A DNA stretch of 64,000 nucleotides from Treponema vincentii. GTDB lineage: Bacteria > Spirochaetota > Spirochaetia > Treponematales > Treponemataceae. The position numbers were made by a program, and so were the translations under genes. Under the pieces are notes generated by a model, which saw nothing but the letters and a program-made list of their open reading frames with translations, had not been told where the DNA came from and did no database searches. Below are positions 10,063-18,959 of the stretch, in pieces. Within the stretch, counting starts at the first letter, position 1. The number at the start of each line of letters is the position of its first letter. The stretch is taken from NCBI RefSeq assembly GCF_018336815.1, contig NZ_CP050497.1, forward strand, positions 1,302,001 to 1,366,000. Reading direction: 5' to 3'.

Positions 10063-10464
10063 ATGGATGACTGTATTTTTTGTAAGATTATTAAAGGTGA
10101 AATTCCGTGTATGAAAATCTATGAAGATGAACATACGATTGTCTTTATGGATATTGCAAAAGATGTCGACGGACACATGCTCGTTGTACCAAAGAAGCAT
10201 GTTACAAATATCTTGGATGCGGACGAAGAAACGCTCCATCACGTAATGGATACGGTAAAAAAAGTTGCCAATCACTGCGTAACTGACTGCGGGTATGAGG
10301 GCATCAATATGCTGAATGCAAATAACCAATGCGCAGGGCAGACCGTTTTCCATCTGCATGTACACCTTGTCCCGCGGAAGTCAGGCGATGCCGTGCCGAG
10401 CTTTCCGAAATTCGGCGGCGCAGTGCACCCGCTCGAAGAAACGTATAAAAAACTCAAAATCTAA
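10063..10464 (+). CDS. HIT family protein (histidine-triad nucleotide hydrolase)
   Basis: A 133-residue cytosolic protein with the histidine triad FHLHVHLVP (His 97, 99, 101), the catalytic motif of HIT purine-nucleoside phosphoramidases, and the N-terminal CIFCKIIKGEIP block whose C4 and C7 often bind zinc in Hint-type proteins. The family hydrolyses AMP conjugates such as adenosine phosphoramidates. AAGGAG lies 6 bases before the ATG. Length is normal. It sits alone between repeat-filled gaps. Confidence 0.95.
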   Translation: MDDCIFCKIIKGEIPCMKIYEDEHTIVFMDIAKDVDGHMLVVPKKHVTNILDADEETLHHVMDTVKKVANHCVTDCGYEGINMLNANNQCAGQTVFHLHVHLVPRKSGDAVPSFPKFGGAVHPLEETYKKLKI

Positions 10465-10475
10465 GAGTATCAGTG

Positions 10476-10840
10476 CAACCGCATTAAAAATATTTTTAGC
10501 GGTTGCCTTCCTTCTGTTCGAAATTTTACTTAAAATTTCGAACGGTTTGTTTTAGAAGAAGGTTTATTTTCAGCGGTACAAATGGTACCGCTGAAAAACA
10601 CGTCGAGTTTGCTTACGCAAACATCGCGTATTGACGTATGCGCGTTCCGCGCACAAATGCAACAGTTTCCAAAGTTGAAACTTTGTTCAACTGTTGCATT
10701 TTAAAGAAGGCTTATTTTAGACAATGCAGTTGGCATTGTCTAAAAACGCTGCGAGTTTGCGTAAGCGCAAACGTCGCCTATTGACTGCACTTTTTCATTT
10801 CGTTGCAAAAGTGCAGCAATTCGCCAATCCTCGCCTTTTG
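10476..10840. repeat. Family F hairpin array, two tandem modules
   Basis: At least nine hairpins in 365 bases. Examples: 10517-10528/10531-10542 (12 bp); 10567-10579/10585-10597 (13 bp, loop AAATG); 10604-10626 (CGAGTTTGC type); 10639-10653 (TGCGCG/CGCGCA); 10655-10667/10689-10701 (13 bp); 10715-10727/10733-10745 (13 bp, loop AGTTG). The order long hairpin, AAAAACRC linker, CGAGTTTGC hairpin, TATTGAC linker, next hairpin occurs twice with unrelated arm sequences. It fills most of the 625-base gap between the HIT gene and ispE; I see no gene. Confidence 0.8.
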
Positions 10841-10936
10841 ATAAAGACTGCGGTTGTCGAATTTATAGGAAGGGCAAACTGCATCAGACAATATAGATCA
10901 AAATCGTAAAATAAAGAGGTTAGGTAGAACAAATGC

Positions 10937-11059
10937 TTTTTGAAAATAGACGGTACAGATACGAGGCGCGAGTACAAATTAACCGCAGACGTATCTTTGA
11001 TACGTTGAGGATTAATTTGTGTGCAGCAACGAAGTAGATGCACCGTATATTTTCAAAAA
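10937..11059. repeat. Family C nested palindrome, copy 1
   Basis: Outer arms of 18 bp with one mismatch (10937-10954 with 11042-11059), a middle stem ACAAATTAA/TTAATTTGT (10974-10982 with 11012-11020) and an apical 7-bp hairpin ACGTATC-TTT-GATACGT. The same three-level plan with different middle-stem sequence is found at 41669, 53029 and 62498. Confidence 0.88.
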
Positions 11060-11070
11060 AATTTGCAGTA

Positions 11071-11098
11071 TTGACAAAACTCGTATTATATGAATAAT
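11071..11098 (+). promoter_or_regulatory. Possible sigma-70 promoter overlapping the ispE start
   Basis: TTGACA (11071-11076) and AATAAT (11093-11098) with a 16-base spacer. If real, transcription would begin downstream of the ATG at 11090 and the ATG at 11108 or later would be used. Confidence 0.35.
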
Positions 11099-11974
11099 GC
11101 TTCAAGCATGAGTGCCGATGCAATTAGTCTTTGTGCATATTCAAAGATTAATATTCATCTAAAGGTTCTGGCAAAAAGAAAAGACGGGTTTCATAACCTC
11201 GAAAGTATTTTTCAGCGTATTTCAATAGCGGATTATCTTTCTCTAGAAAAGTCGAGCGATTTACACGGTTGTACGGTCGAATCCCCGTTATTGCCTTTGC
11301 CTGCTGAAAACACATTGACTAAAGCATGGGAAGTATTTAAAGGTGCAACAGGAATCAATGGCGGCATAAAGGTTCGGTTAATAAAAAATCTTCCTGTAGG
11401 AAGCGGGTTGGGGGCAGGTTCTTCCGATGCAGCTGCTTTGCTGAAGGTCGTGAATAAGCTTTTTGCAATGCCGTTGAGCGATTCCGAGCTTACAACACTT
11501 GCCTTGCAGGTTGGGAGCGATGTGCCGTTTTTCCTAAAGGATCCGGCAGGGGTTGTTACGGGGCGTGGAGAGGTTTTTGAGCCGATACAAGCTCGTACTG
11601 ACTGTTTCGGTATACTGATTTGGCCGGATGTGCAGAGTTCAACGAAAGAAGCCTATTCGCTTTTGGATAAACAAAGGGAAGTGCTTTCAGGTGAATATGA
11701 AGCATGGGGATACGAAAAGCTGGTTGCGCAGTACCGTGCGCCGTTTAAAACATGGCGTTTTGTAAATGATTTTCAACCGGTGCTTGAGCAACGTTATCCT
11801 GTTATTGCTCAGGTGCGTAAGGAACTCCATGAACAGGGTGCGGAATTTGCGCAGATGAGCGGTTCGGGTTCAGCCGTATTTGGATTGTTTAGTTCTAAAA
11901 ATCTTATGGCTTCTGCCTTTCAATGCTTGGCAAAAAGATGGAGCTGGTGTCAACCGTTTCTTTTACTTGCCTAA
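11090..11974 (+). CDS. ispE: 4-diphosphocytidyl-2-C-methyl-D-erythritol kinase
   Basis: A GHMP-family kinase that phosphorylates CDP-ME in the MEP isoprenoid pathway. The N-terminal block AYSKINIHLKVLAKRKDGFHNLESIFQ carries the catalytic lysine region, LPVGSGLGAGSSDAAALL is the ATP-binding glycine-rich loop, and GSDVPFFL and MSGSGSAVFGLF are the later family motifs. Length is 294 residues from 11090 or 288 from the alternative ATG at 11108, which better matches homologues and the possible promoter. It is followed closely by spoVG, a pairing also seen in Gram-positive genomes. Confidence 0.96.
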   Translation: MNNASSMSADAISLCAYSKINIHLKVLAKRKDGFHNLESIFQRISIADYLSLEKSSDLHGCTVESPLLPLPAENTLTKAWEVFKGATGINGGIKVRLIKNLPVGSGLGAGSSDAAALLKVVNKLFAMPLSDSELTTLALQVGSDVPFFLKDPAGVVTGRGEVFEPIQARTDCFGILIWPDVQSSTKEAYSLLDKQREVLSGEYEAWGYEKLVAQYRAPFKTWRFVNDFQPVLEQRYPVIAQVRKELHEQGAEFAQMSGSGSAVFGLFSSKNLMASAFQCLAKRWSWCQPFLLLA

Positions 11975-12021
11975 GAATACTTTGCGGTGTATAATGAGTC
12001 TACCGTAAGGAGGGGCATAGT

Positions 12022-12282
12022 ATGACGATCACTGATGTCCAAATTCGGAAGACTGTAGCTGAAGGCAAGTTAAAGGCCTATGCAACCGTTACCTTTGATG
12101 ATTGCTTCGTATTGCATAATGTGAAGCTGATTGAGGGAGAGAAGGGTGTTTTTGTTGCGATGCCGAGCCGCAGAACTAAGACCGGCGCATATAAAGATAT
12201 TGCGCATCCGATAACGCCTGAATTCCGATCGGTACTGCAAGAAAAAATACTTTCCGCATACGAGGCTTGTGCAGAAAGCTAG
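12022..12282 (+). CDS. spoVG: Septation/RNA-binding regulator SpoVG
   Basis: 86 residues containing the SpoVG signature [62 protein letters not shown], present here in the same order. SpoVG proteins are nucleic-acid binding regulators in Firmicutes and in Borrelia. A strong Shine-Dalgarno AAGGAGGGG (12007-12015) lies 6 bases upstream. It follows ispE by 47 bases and may share its transcript. Confidence 0.97.
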   Translation: MTITDVQIRKTVAEGKLKAYATVTFDDCFVLHNVKLIEGEKGVFVAMPSRRTKTGAYKDIAHPITPEFRSVLQEKILSAYEACAES

Positions 12283-12352
12283 AACCGACGGTATGCAGAT
12301 CGGTTTGTAAAAACATGGAAATTACTGTGCGTGAATGTACGGTTTTTTATAA

Positions 12353-12425
12353 TGGGACGTCGGCAAGTGGTAAGCCAACGGCTTTTGGTGCCGTCATTCC
12401 GTAGGTTCGAATCCTACCGTCCCAG
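12353..12425 (+). tRNA. tRNA-Gln (anticodon UUG)
   Basis: A 73-base cloverleaf. Acceptor arm TGGGACG (12353-12359) pairs with CGTCCCA (12418-12424) with discriminator G. The anticodon stem ACGGC/GCCGT encloses the loop TTTTGGT, giving UUG. The T arm contains GTAGGTTCGAATCCTAC. The 3' CCA is not encoded. Confidence 0.96.
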
Positions 12426-12467
12426 TCTGAAGGAGATATGGATTGTTTTGTTGCAAAATAATCCGTA

Positions 12468-12494
12468 TTGACTTTATATGAATGTAAATATAAA
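12468..12494 (+). promoter_or_regulatory. Possible promoter for rplY
   Basis: TTGACT (12468-12473) and TATAAA (12489-12494) separated by 15 bases, a little short. It lies between the tRNA and the rplY Shine-Dalgarno. Confidence 0.4.
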
Positions 12495-12556
12495 AAAGGG
12501 GCTTTTCATATAGAAGGAGCCTCTTGTTTGCTTTATATGCAAAGGAGTTCCTGATT

Positions 12557-13186
12557 ATGGAAGAGAGAGTTTTGACTGCCTGCCGCCGAACAGGTTTTGG
12601 AAAAGCCGCTGCTGCGCAGTGCCGCAGGGCTAATCGTTTGCCTGCAGTTATTTATGATAATGCAGGTCGTTCAACAGCTATTGATGTCCCCTATCGCGAT
12701 TTTGAAAAATTATTCAAAACAGTTACCGAAAGTACGCTTATTACCATTAAAGTTGATGAAAAAGATGAATTTGAAGTTTTCATCAAAGATTATCAATATG
12801 ATATCGTAAACGATAAAGTTTTCCACGCAGACTTCTATGCCGTTGAACGCGGTCAACTGTTGCGGACTAAAATTCAGATTCGGCTTTCAGGATCTCCCGA
12901 AGCATGTCGTCAAGGTGCTGTTCTGGAAACCGGTATTGCAGAACTTGAAGTTGAATGTTTGCCGCGTGATTTGCCTGAGCGCATCGTTGTCGATGTTGAA
13001 AAACTCGGCGCTAACGAAGCGATTCACGTTCGAGATATTAAAGTTCCCGAAGGCGTTAAGGTTTTGACGGATGCAGATTTAGCGGTTGCAATGGTTAAAT
13101 TCGCCAAAGAGGAAGCCCCTGCTGCTACGGATGAAACAGCAGATGCCGCCCCCGCGGATGCCGCTACTCCGGAAGCAAAAGAGTAA
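12557..13186 (+). CDS. rplY: 50S ribosomal protein L25/general stress protein Ctc
   Basis: 209 residues from the ATG at 12557, which has AAGGAG 9 bases upstream; the upstream in-frame ATG at 12524 lacks this. The N-terminal L25 domain binds 5S rRNA (ACRRTGFGKAAAAQCRRANRLPAVIYD), and the C-terminal beta domain contains ETGIAELEVECLPRDLPE and HVRDIKVPEGVKVL, as in the TL5/Ctc long form. The tail is a low-complexity Ala/Asp/Glu stretch. It ends at a clear terminator hairpin. Confidence 0.96.
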   Translation: MEERVLTACRRTGFGKAAAAQCRRANRLPAVIYDNAGRSTAIDVPYRDFEKLFKTVTESTLITIKVDEKDEFEVFIKDYQYDIVNDKVFHADFYAVERGQLLRTKIQIRLSGSPEACRQGAVLETGIAELEVECLPRDLPERIVVDVEKLGANEAIHVRDIKVPEGVKVLTDADLAVAMVKFAKEEAPAATDETADAAPADAATPEAKE

Positions 13187-13196
13187 TCTCCTTATC

Positions 13197-13228
13197 AAAG
13201 TGCAGGTCTTATACCTGCACTTTTTTTC
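13197..13228 (+). terminator. Rho-independent terminator of rplY
   Basis: Perfect stem AAAGTGCAGGT / ACCTGCACTTT with loop CTTAT (13208-13212), followed by a T run. Confidence 0.93.
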
Positions 13229-13276
13229 TGTTCTGTTCTTGTATTTTCCTCAAAAACGTTTTATTCTCCTCATTGT

Positions 13277-14695
13277 ATGTGTTCCGATTCTCTCGTCGAT
13301 GCCGTATTTGATAATCTTAAACCGTTTTTAACACATATTCCTTGTCGGTTTCTCCTTGCCTGCTCAGGCGGTGCGGATTCTACGGCATTGCTGTTAGCCT
13401 TTCATCAATTACAGGTGCGGCTTCACTGCCGGTTAACCGTAATTACGGTTAACCATAATATCCGCAGTGCGGAAGAAAGCGCCGCCGATTTAACCTTTGT
13501 CGCCGAGTTGTGCAGCCATCTGGAGCCGCCGGTACCCTGTGTTGCTGCGGAAATCCCTGCAGGAGAAGTTGCGCGTTATGCAAAAGAGCGTAACAGGGGA
13601 ATCGAAGATGCCGCACGTGCGCTGCGATACCGGCTTTTTGAAGAAACCGCCGCTTCCGTTGGCGCCGACTATATCGTAACAGCGCATAACCGTAGTGATG
13701 TATACGAAACGGTGTTGATGAGGCTCTTTCAAGGAGGCAGTACGGTGAGTTTATCCGTAATGCCGGTGCAGCGCGGACGGTATTTACGCCCGCTTATCAC
13801 AGTAGAACGGAGCGATATAGAAGCATTTTTACGGAAGCGGGGTATTGAATGGCGTGAGGATTCCACCAATACGGAAGATACGTATCTGCGTAACCGAATC
13901 CGGCATCATTTGGTGCCGGCATTGGCTGCGGCCTTCGGCGGATGGCGCACCGGGCTGGATAAAACGCTGCAGCGGGTTAGTTTGGATCGCTCATTTTGCG
14001 AAGAAGCGCTGGCTGCGGCGCGTGCGAACTTTACCGGTACGGACGGCGCGGCGGATTGGGAGCACTGCAAACACGGTGCGCTTACAATCGCGGCGGATTT
14101 CTTCGATTCGCTCCATCCCGCGCTGCGGCTCAGGGCGCTTGAGCAGGGGTGCCGCCGACTCGGGATCGGGACACGGGTTCCGCTGGGAATACTCCTCAGG
14201 CTTTCGTCCGCACACACGGCAGCGCCGGAAATTCGCTCACAAGTTTCTGCTGCCGGTGTGCTTCGGTTGGAACGCCGCGGGGAGCGTATCCTGCTGTTTG
14301 ACAGCGCTGCCTATCGTAGGCTTTATAATCAAAAGACATACGTTCTGACTATTCCGCAATGCGGCGAGTATGCGTATCCTTTGGGGCAGTTGGAAGTGTA
14401 TCACACTGCGAAGGGTATCTTTGTGCGGGATAGCGAGGATACAAGCGGCGGGATAGGCCCGTTTACGCTTCCCATTTCCATTAGGTCACGGCGCGGCGGC
14501 GATCGGATTCAAATGAAATCCGGAAATGTAAAAAAAGAAGTAAAAAAAATTTTAAATGAATGGCAGGTTGATTCACTTGCTCGCGAACTTTTGCCGATTA
14601 TCATAGAGGATACTTGTATTCGGAGGCGTACTCGCATACGCGCCCTGTATGGTAGCTTCCTTGGATATAGAAACTGGTTTGTGGAGGAACAATAG
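13277..14695 (+). CDS. tilS: tRNA(Ile)-lysidine synthetase
   Basis: It modifies C34 of tRNA-Ile(CAU) to lysidine so that AUA is read as isoleucine. The PP-loop SGGADS is at residues 30-35, followed by TVNHNIR and GIEDAARALRYRLFEE, and the DSTN and RNRIRHHLVP motifs of TilS. A C-terminal substrate-binding domain extends to residue 472, the full long form. An A8 run near the 3' end (14532-14539) is in frame, which matters when judging the A7 frameshifts elsewhere. The stop is 1 base upstream of the next ATG. Confidence 0.95.
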   Translation: MCSDSLVDAVFDNLKPFLTHIPCRFLLACSGGADSTALLLAFHQLQVRLHCRLTVITVNHNIRSAEESAADLTFVAELCSHLEPPVPCVAAEIPAGEVARYAKERNRGIEDAARALRYRLFEETAASVGADYIVTAHNRSDVYETVLMRLFQGGSTVSLSVMPVQRGRYLRPLITVERSDIEAFLRKRGIEWREDSTNTEDTYLRNRIRHHLVPALAAAFGGWRTGLDKTLQRVSLDRSFCEEALAAARANFTGTDGAADWEHCKHGALTIAADFFDSLHPALRLRALEQGCRRLGIGTRVPLGILLRLSSAHTAAPEIRSQVSAAGVLRLERRGERILLFDSAAYRRLYNQKTYVLTIPQCGEYAYPLGQLEVYHTAKGIFVRDSEDTSGGIGPFTLPISIRSRRGGDRIQMKSGNVKKEVKKILNEWQVDSLARELLPIIIEDTCIRRRTRIRALYGSFLGYRNWFVEEQ

Positions 14696-14696
14696 A

Positions 14697-16607
14697 ATGC
14701 TCAAAACTATAAAACGGAGAATCCTTTTAATCGAAGCGCTGCTGGTATGTTTACTGCCTGTTACCGCAGCATATTCGCAAACGATAAACCGTGAACTGCA
14801 GCAAATGAATACCTCGTATGCGCTGCAATATTTGCAAAAAGCAGCGGAGTTCTATACCGATGCAAACTATGCGGAAGCGCTTGAATATGTCGAAAAAGGT
14901 ATGACGTTTGACGATTCCTTTGCAGATTTCTTCTATTTAAAAGCTCAATGCCTTATTCAATTAGACGGTACCCGCGCACAATGCCTTGATGCTGCGGAAA
15001 CGGCTCTGACTTCGGGGCTAAAGTTGCGTATCTATAACCGCGACAATCTCGTTTTATTGCTCGCCCGTCTTTATACTGAAACGGAACACTACAGTGAAGC
15101 GATTCAAGTGTTGGACTCGCTTGCGTTTGATTCCGCCGACCGTGACTTTTACCGTGCTGCTGCACTCTACGGTTTAGGGCGTGACGGGCAGGCGCGGGAT
15201 GTAATCGAAATCGCGTTGAGCCGCTGGAGTTTTGATGTTCGCTTCCCACGGCTGTTCTTTTTACAGGAGCGGGATAAAGCGATGACCCGCGCAGGGAAAA
15301 AACTTGCCGACGCTCTTTTGCAGCAACTCTATGTCTGGATTGAACAAGAGCCGTCACTGGCAGTGTATGCCGCTCCCTTTGATCCTAACCCTAAGGAAAA
15401 CAGCCGCCGTTTAAAAGTTTACCGTAGTATGTATGAGGCGGATAACCGGAATCTTGATGCACGGACACAGCTTGCTGCGGTTTTAGCTGAACTACGGTAT
15501 GGCGTTATTGATGAAAAGACCGCCATTAAAGAGTTTTTTGCCGTAACCGTTGCCGCTCATCTGCCGCAAAGGACAAATGGTAAAGCGCCCACATCCGCTT
15601 TGTATTCCGATCAGCTGATTGAGTTGTGCCGACTGACCGGTACGAATGCTATGAGAAAAGAAATCGGTAATCGTCTTAAAACATTTAGCGGCGTGCTTTT
15701 AGAGGATGATAACCGCGACGGCATCTCCGATACAGTTGTTTTCTTTGAACAAGGACGCCCCGTATCGGCCTATTTTGATCTGAATCAGGATGAAGTGTAT
15801 GAATATCAGGTGCAGTGTAATTTCGGCGCCCCTGATCTCATCTTTACGCCGAAAAACGGTTATGCCGTTCAATATGATAGCTATCCCGCAGTACATTCGA
15901 TTGTGCAGAAGGCGGAAAGACGGGAATATATCATGCGTCCGCTTGCACTCCGATGGGAACCGGTCTCTCAGACTGAACTTGATTTGAGGCTGCGCGATAC
16001 CGATGCGGAAGCTCCTGCTTTCTTTACGCTGCGGTTACGCAATAATGCCCGCCTGCTGCAAGAACACGATTTTATCTTTTCGGTGTTGTACAGTGAAGAA
16101 CCTGCGCCGTCGGATAACAATGCGCTTATGCGGATGCACTTTGAAGACGGCCGGATTATTTCGGCTGAAATAAAGACGGGAACGAAAACGCTTGCGCTTG
16201 CTCGGTACCGGAACGGCGTGCTTGCTCAAAAAGAGTATGACTATGACGGAGACGGATTTTTTGAAGTGCTGGAGCAATATGGCAAGCAGGGAAAGCTCGA
16301 AAAAATTTCGGTTGATATCAATAAAAATAAGTTGTTTGAATATTATGAAATGTATAAGACGGATGGTACTATCATAAAAAATTGGGATAAAAATGAAGAC
16401 GGAATACCGGAAATTCAGTATACGCAGTTTCCGTCGGGAAATGCGCAGACGGTGTGGAAGCATCGGTATTCGGGGCTTCCGGTATCGGTTTACTATAAAA
16501 AAGGAACGCCGGAACGGTTGACTATCGGAAAAACGAGCGTGCCGCTGATAAAAGATCCTACGCAGAATATATACTGGCTCGAAATGCGTCCCTCTTTTTT
16601 CGGATAA
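14697..16607 (+). CDS. Exported TPR protein with Ca-binding-like DxDxDG motifs
   Basis: The start at 14697 is chosen because GGAGG (14683-14687) lies 9 bases upstream; the earlier ATG lies within tilS. A signal peptide ends PVTAAYSQ. The N-terminal half is helical with TPR-like pairs (YALQYLQKAAEFYTDANYAEALEYVEKG). From about residue 340 four short acidic loops resemble dockerin/EF-hand calcium sites: DNRDGISD, DYDGDGFFE, DINKNKLFE and DKNEDGIPE. About 636 residues. The protein is probably periplasmic or surface-exposed. I recognise no named family. It is probably co-transcribed with tilS upstream and the two ORFs downstream. Confidence 0.85.
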   Translation: MLKTIKRRILLIEALLVCLLPVTAAYSQTINRELQQMNTSYALQYLQKAAEFYTDANYAEALEYVEKGMTFDDSFADFFYLKAQCLIQLDGTRAQCLDAAETALTSGLKLRIYNRDNLVLLLARLYTETEHYSEAIQVLDSLAFDSADRDFYRAAALYGLGRDGQARDVIEIALSRWSFDVRFPRLFFLQERDKAMTRAGKKLADALLQQLYVWIEQEPSLAVYAAPFDPNPKENSRRLKVYRSMYEADNRNLDARTQLAAVLAELRYGVIDEKTAIKEFFAVTVAAHLPQRTNGKAPTSALYSDQLIELCRLTGTNAMRKEIGNRLKTFSGVLLEDDNRDGISDTVVFFEQGRPVSAYFDLNQDEVYEYQVQCNFGAPDLIFTPKNGYAVQYDSYPAVHSIVQKAERREYIMRPLALRWEPVSQTELDLRLRDTDAEAPAFFTLRLRNNARLLQEHDFIFSVLYSEEPAPSDNNALMRMHFEDGRIISAEIKTGTKTLALARYRNGVLAQKEYDYDGDGFFEVLEQYGKQGKLEKISVDINKNKLFEYYEMYKTDGTIIKNWDKNEDGIPEIQYTQFPSGNAQTVWKHRYSGLPVSVYYKKGTPERLTIGKTSVPLIKDPTQNIYWLEMRPSFFG

Positions 16608-16608
16608 A

Positions 16609-16782
16609 GTGGCTGAAAAATTGGCAGAGTTGTTCAAGGATACTAATTCCTATATGGAAGCGCGGACGGTGATAATCGGAAGTTATGAGCTCTATGCCGT
16701 CCGTTCCGAAGGCGCCGTGTTCGTTCAAATGTTGCGCGTTCCCGAGCGGGCAGTTCCTGTTAAGGTCGAGGGGCGAAAGTGA
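16609..16782 (+). CDS. Small conserved-looking ORF, 57 residues, GTG start
   Basis: A GTG one base after the preceding stop opens a 57-codon frame (beginning VAEKLAELFKDTNSYMEAR, ending VPVKVEGRK) whose TGA overlaps the GTG start of the next gene as GTGA. The packing on both sides with no gap supports translation. The sequence looks like a small alpha/beta protein (VIIGSYELYAVRSEGAVFVQMLRVPER); I recognise no family. It may be coupled to the upstream TPR protein. Confidence 0.6.
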   Translation: MAEKLAELFKDTNSYMEARTVIIGSYELYAVRSEGAVFVQMLRVPERAVPVKVEGRK

Positions 16783-18671
16783 GATTGAGCCGGTTTTCAT
16801 TTAACATATACGCACTGATTGTACTTGTGGTTACTTTCGACGCCTGTACATCAGTTACTCCTTCTTTTTCTCAAAGTGTCGATTACACGGATGGCCGCAG
16901 CGTAACACGGGAGATTGAAGCTGTCCGTGCCCTTATCGCAGAAAAACCGCTCGATGCTCTCCTACGGGCAAAGCGTTTAACGCTGTATACCGAAAGTACC
17001 GGTGAAACAAACACGTTGTATCAAGAGTCCAAGAGTGCTGTTGAAGCACTATTTTTTAAGGATGTAGAGAACGGCGAATGGGAAGATGCGCTCAAACTAT
17101 TCCGCTCGCTTACTGCGTTAGGAGAAGCGCCGGTGCAGTGGACTGAGCAAAAACTCGTGTCGGCGCAGCGGAATAAATGGAAGGAAAAAAAATTCGATGC
17201 ACTGATTCAGGCTACCGCCCGCTTATCCGACGGGGGACATGATGCGCCGTCGTTGGAAACGGTTCGAAAAATGATGAAAGGAACCGTAACAGTGTGGGTT
17301 GACCGCGGTATGACGATTAAAAAAGGTTTAGGGATGGCCGACCGAATGATCGGTTCGGGCTTTTTTATCGACGCTAACGGCTACCTAATTACAAACTATC
17401 ATGTTATTCAAAGCGAAGTTGATCCCGAATACGAAGGATTTTCCCGTGTGTACATTAAGCGTGCGGAAAATCCTACGGTGCGGATACCGGCAAAGGTAGT
17501 CGGCTGGGATACAATCTTTGACCTTGCGCTTCTTAAAACGGAGATTAATCCCGAAGTTTATTTTCAGCTCGGTTCTTCGGAAGACTTAAATATCGGCAGC
17601 AGAATCTATGCGATCGGCTCGCCCGCCGGATTGGAACAGACGCTTACTTCCGGTATCGTGTCAGCGCAAAACCGGCGACTGCTGTCTTTGGGAAGCGTAT
17701 TGCAGATTGATGCACCCGTTAATCACGGCAGCTCAGGCGGGCCGATTATCGATGAGGCGGGTAGGGTGCAGGCAATTGTGTTTGCCGGGCTTGAACGCAA
17801 CGAAGGCTTAAACTTTGCAATACCGGTTGAACTGCTGCGCCTGATTCTCCCTCAGCTCTACGCAGGCGGCGAAACTGTCCACGCATGGATGTCCTGCTAT
17901 GGAGTTTCCGTAAAGGAATCGCCGCAGCAGGAGGCCGGTACGGAGCTGGTCTATGCAGTGCCGGGATCCTCCGCATCTGTTATTCCCGCCGGCGCTGTTA
18001 TTACTCATCTGAATGGACGGGCGGTTCCCAGCTTGGAAGCGCTGCAGACTGAGCTGATGCGGTTGGCTACCGGTACGATTGTTAAGATTTCAGGCTATGC
18101 TCCCCTGCATACTTCTGCCGCGAGCGGTGTTCTTTCCCACGGCACTGGCACCGATGCGGCAGGCAGTACCGGTAATAGAGCAGACAGTACCGCCCCCGAT
18201 GCAATCGGCAACTCGGGTAATAGCGAGGCTGGTATTGCACATATCAGTACCGGTGATACGGTGGGCACTACAAGTGAGGCCGCCGGCAATATGGGCGGGG
18301 CGGAACAGCGCGAACACCGTTGGGAAAAAACACGGCAGGATTGGTATGTACAGCTGGAAGCCCGTCCTAAACAGCCTGCCGAACAGGTGTATCGTAAGGA
18401 TAGCCGCGCGCGGGCTATGCTGCCGGTGTACGGTATTTACCTTGAAAGCGCCGGCGGAAAAAAGTCTTTTCGGATAACGGAAGTTATTCCCGGCAGCTAC
18501 GCCGATGAAACAGGCTTTTCCGCCGGCGATTATCTTGAGATTCACAAGATGGAAGTGCAAAAAGCCGAGGAAGCGCTTTTCACCCGGATTTATACCAAAC
18601 GTCGGAAATCCGCCTATCTCGATACTTTTATGGACATCTGGGCATACTTAGATAATCCGTCATACTTTTAG
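16779..18671 (+). CDS. HtrA/DegP-like serine protease with PDZ domains
   Basis: A 630-residue exported trypsin-like protease. GTG start with GAGGGG just upstream. The N-terminal hydrophobic signal ends TFDAC, a loose spirochaetal lipobox, so it may be a lipoprotein. Catalytic triad: His in GYLITNYHVI, Asp in DTIFDLALLKT, Ser in NHGSSGGPI. A PDZ-like domain follows (ASVIPAGAVITHLNGRAVPSLE). A low-complexity Gly/Ala/Ser/Thr segment of about 60 residues separates it from a second PDZ-like region (IPGSYADETGFSAGDYLEI). It is probably an envelope protein quality-control protease. The linker is longer than usual. Confidence 0.9.
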   Translation: MRLSRFSFNIYALIVLVVTFDACTSVTPSFSQSVDYTDGRSVTREIEAVRALIAEKPLDALLRAKRLTLYTESTGETNTLYQESKSAVEALFFKDVENGEWEDALKLFRSLTALGEAPVQWTEQKLVSAQRNKWKEKKFDALIQATARLSDGGHDAPSLETVRKMMKGTVTVWVDRGMTIKKGLGMADRMIGSGFFIDANGYLITNYHVIQSEVDPEYEGFSRVYIKRAENPTVRIPAKVVGWDTIFDLALLKTEINPEVYFQLGSSEDLNIGSRIYAIGSPAGLEQTLTSGIVSAQNRRLLSLGSVLQIDAPVNHGSSGGPIIDEAGRVQAIVFAGLERNEGLNFAIPVELLRLILPQLYAGGETVHAWMSCYGVSVKESPQQEAGTELVYAVPGSSASVIPAGAVITHLNGRAVPSLEALQTELMRLATGTIVKISGYAPLHTSAASGVLSHGTGTDAAGSTGNRADSTAPDAIGNSGNSEAGIAHISTGDTVGTTSEAAGNMGGAEQREHRWEKTRQDWYVQLEARPKQPAEQVYRKDSRARAMLPVYGIYLESAGGKKSFRITEVIPGSYADETGFSAGDYLEIHKMEVQKAEEALFTRIYTKRRKSAYLDTFMDIWAYLDNPSYF

Positions 18672-18959
18672 GGATAAGGGAAAGACTCTTACCGAACCTT
18701 TGCGGACGGCTGAGAAAATACGGATTTGATGATTGGATCAGATGCCAAATGAACGGCGTTTTATCAATAAACAGCCATCCCTGAGGAGTTTTTCAAAGCT
18801 TTGTATGCCGACTAGCCGCTTTCGTGGAAAGTTCATCCTCAGCTTAGCTTGCCACCACCGCCACCTTGTTACTCCGTATTTCTATTTTTCATTAAAAACA
18901 AAGGGGATTTGCTTAGCCATTTTGCTCTAAAAGTCGTATAAGGACTATAGGAGGTGTGA
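18672..18959. other. Gap without a recognised gene before the Rpn cluster
   Basis: 288 bases with no convincing ORF. The last 90 bases (about 18870-18955, with a CCGTATTTCYAT motif and TTAGCCATTTT) resemble the sequence before the Rpn gene at 20938, so the Rpn genes appear to carry related upstream regions. A strong GGAGG precedes the next ATG. Confidence 0.5.

Noticed and set aside
10476-10860. Dense hairpin arrays considered as a CRISPR array
   Set aside because: Units are not equal-length direct repeats with unique spacers, each unit is itself a palindrome with its own arms, and no cas genes are present.
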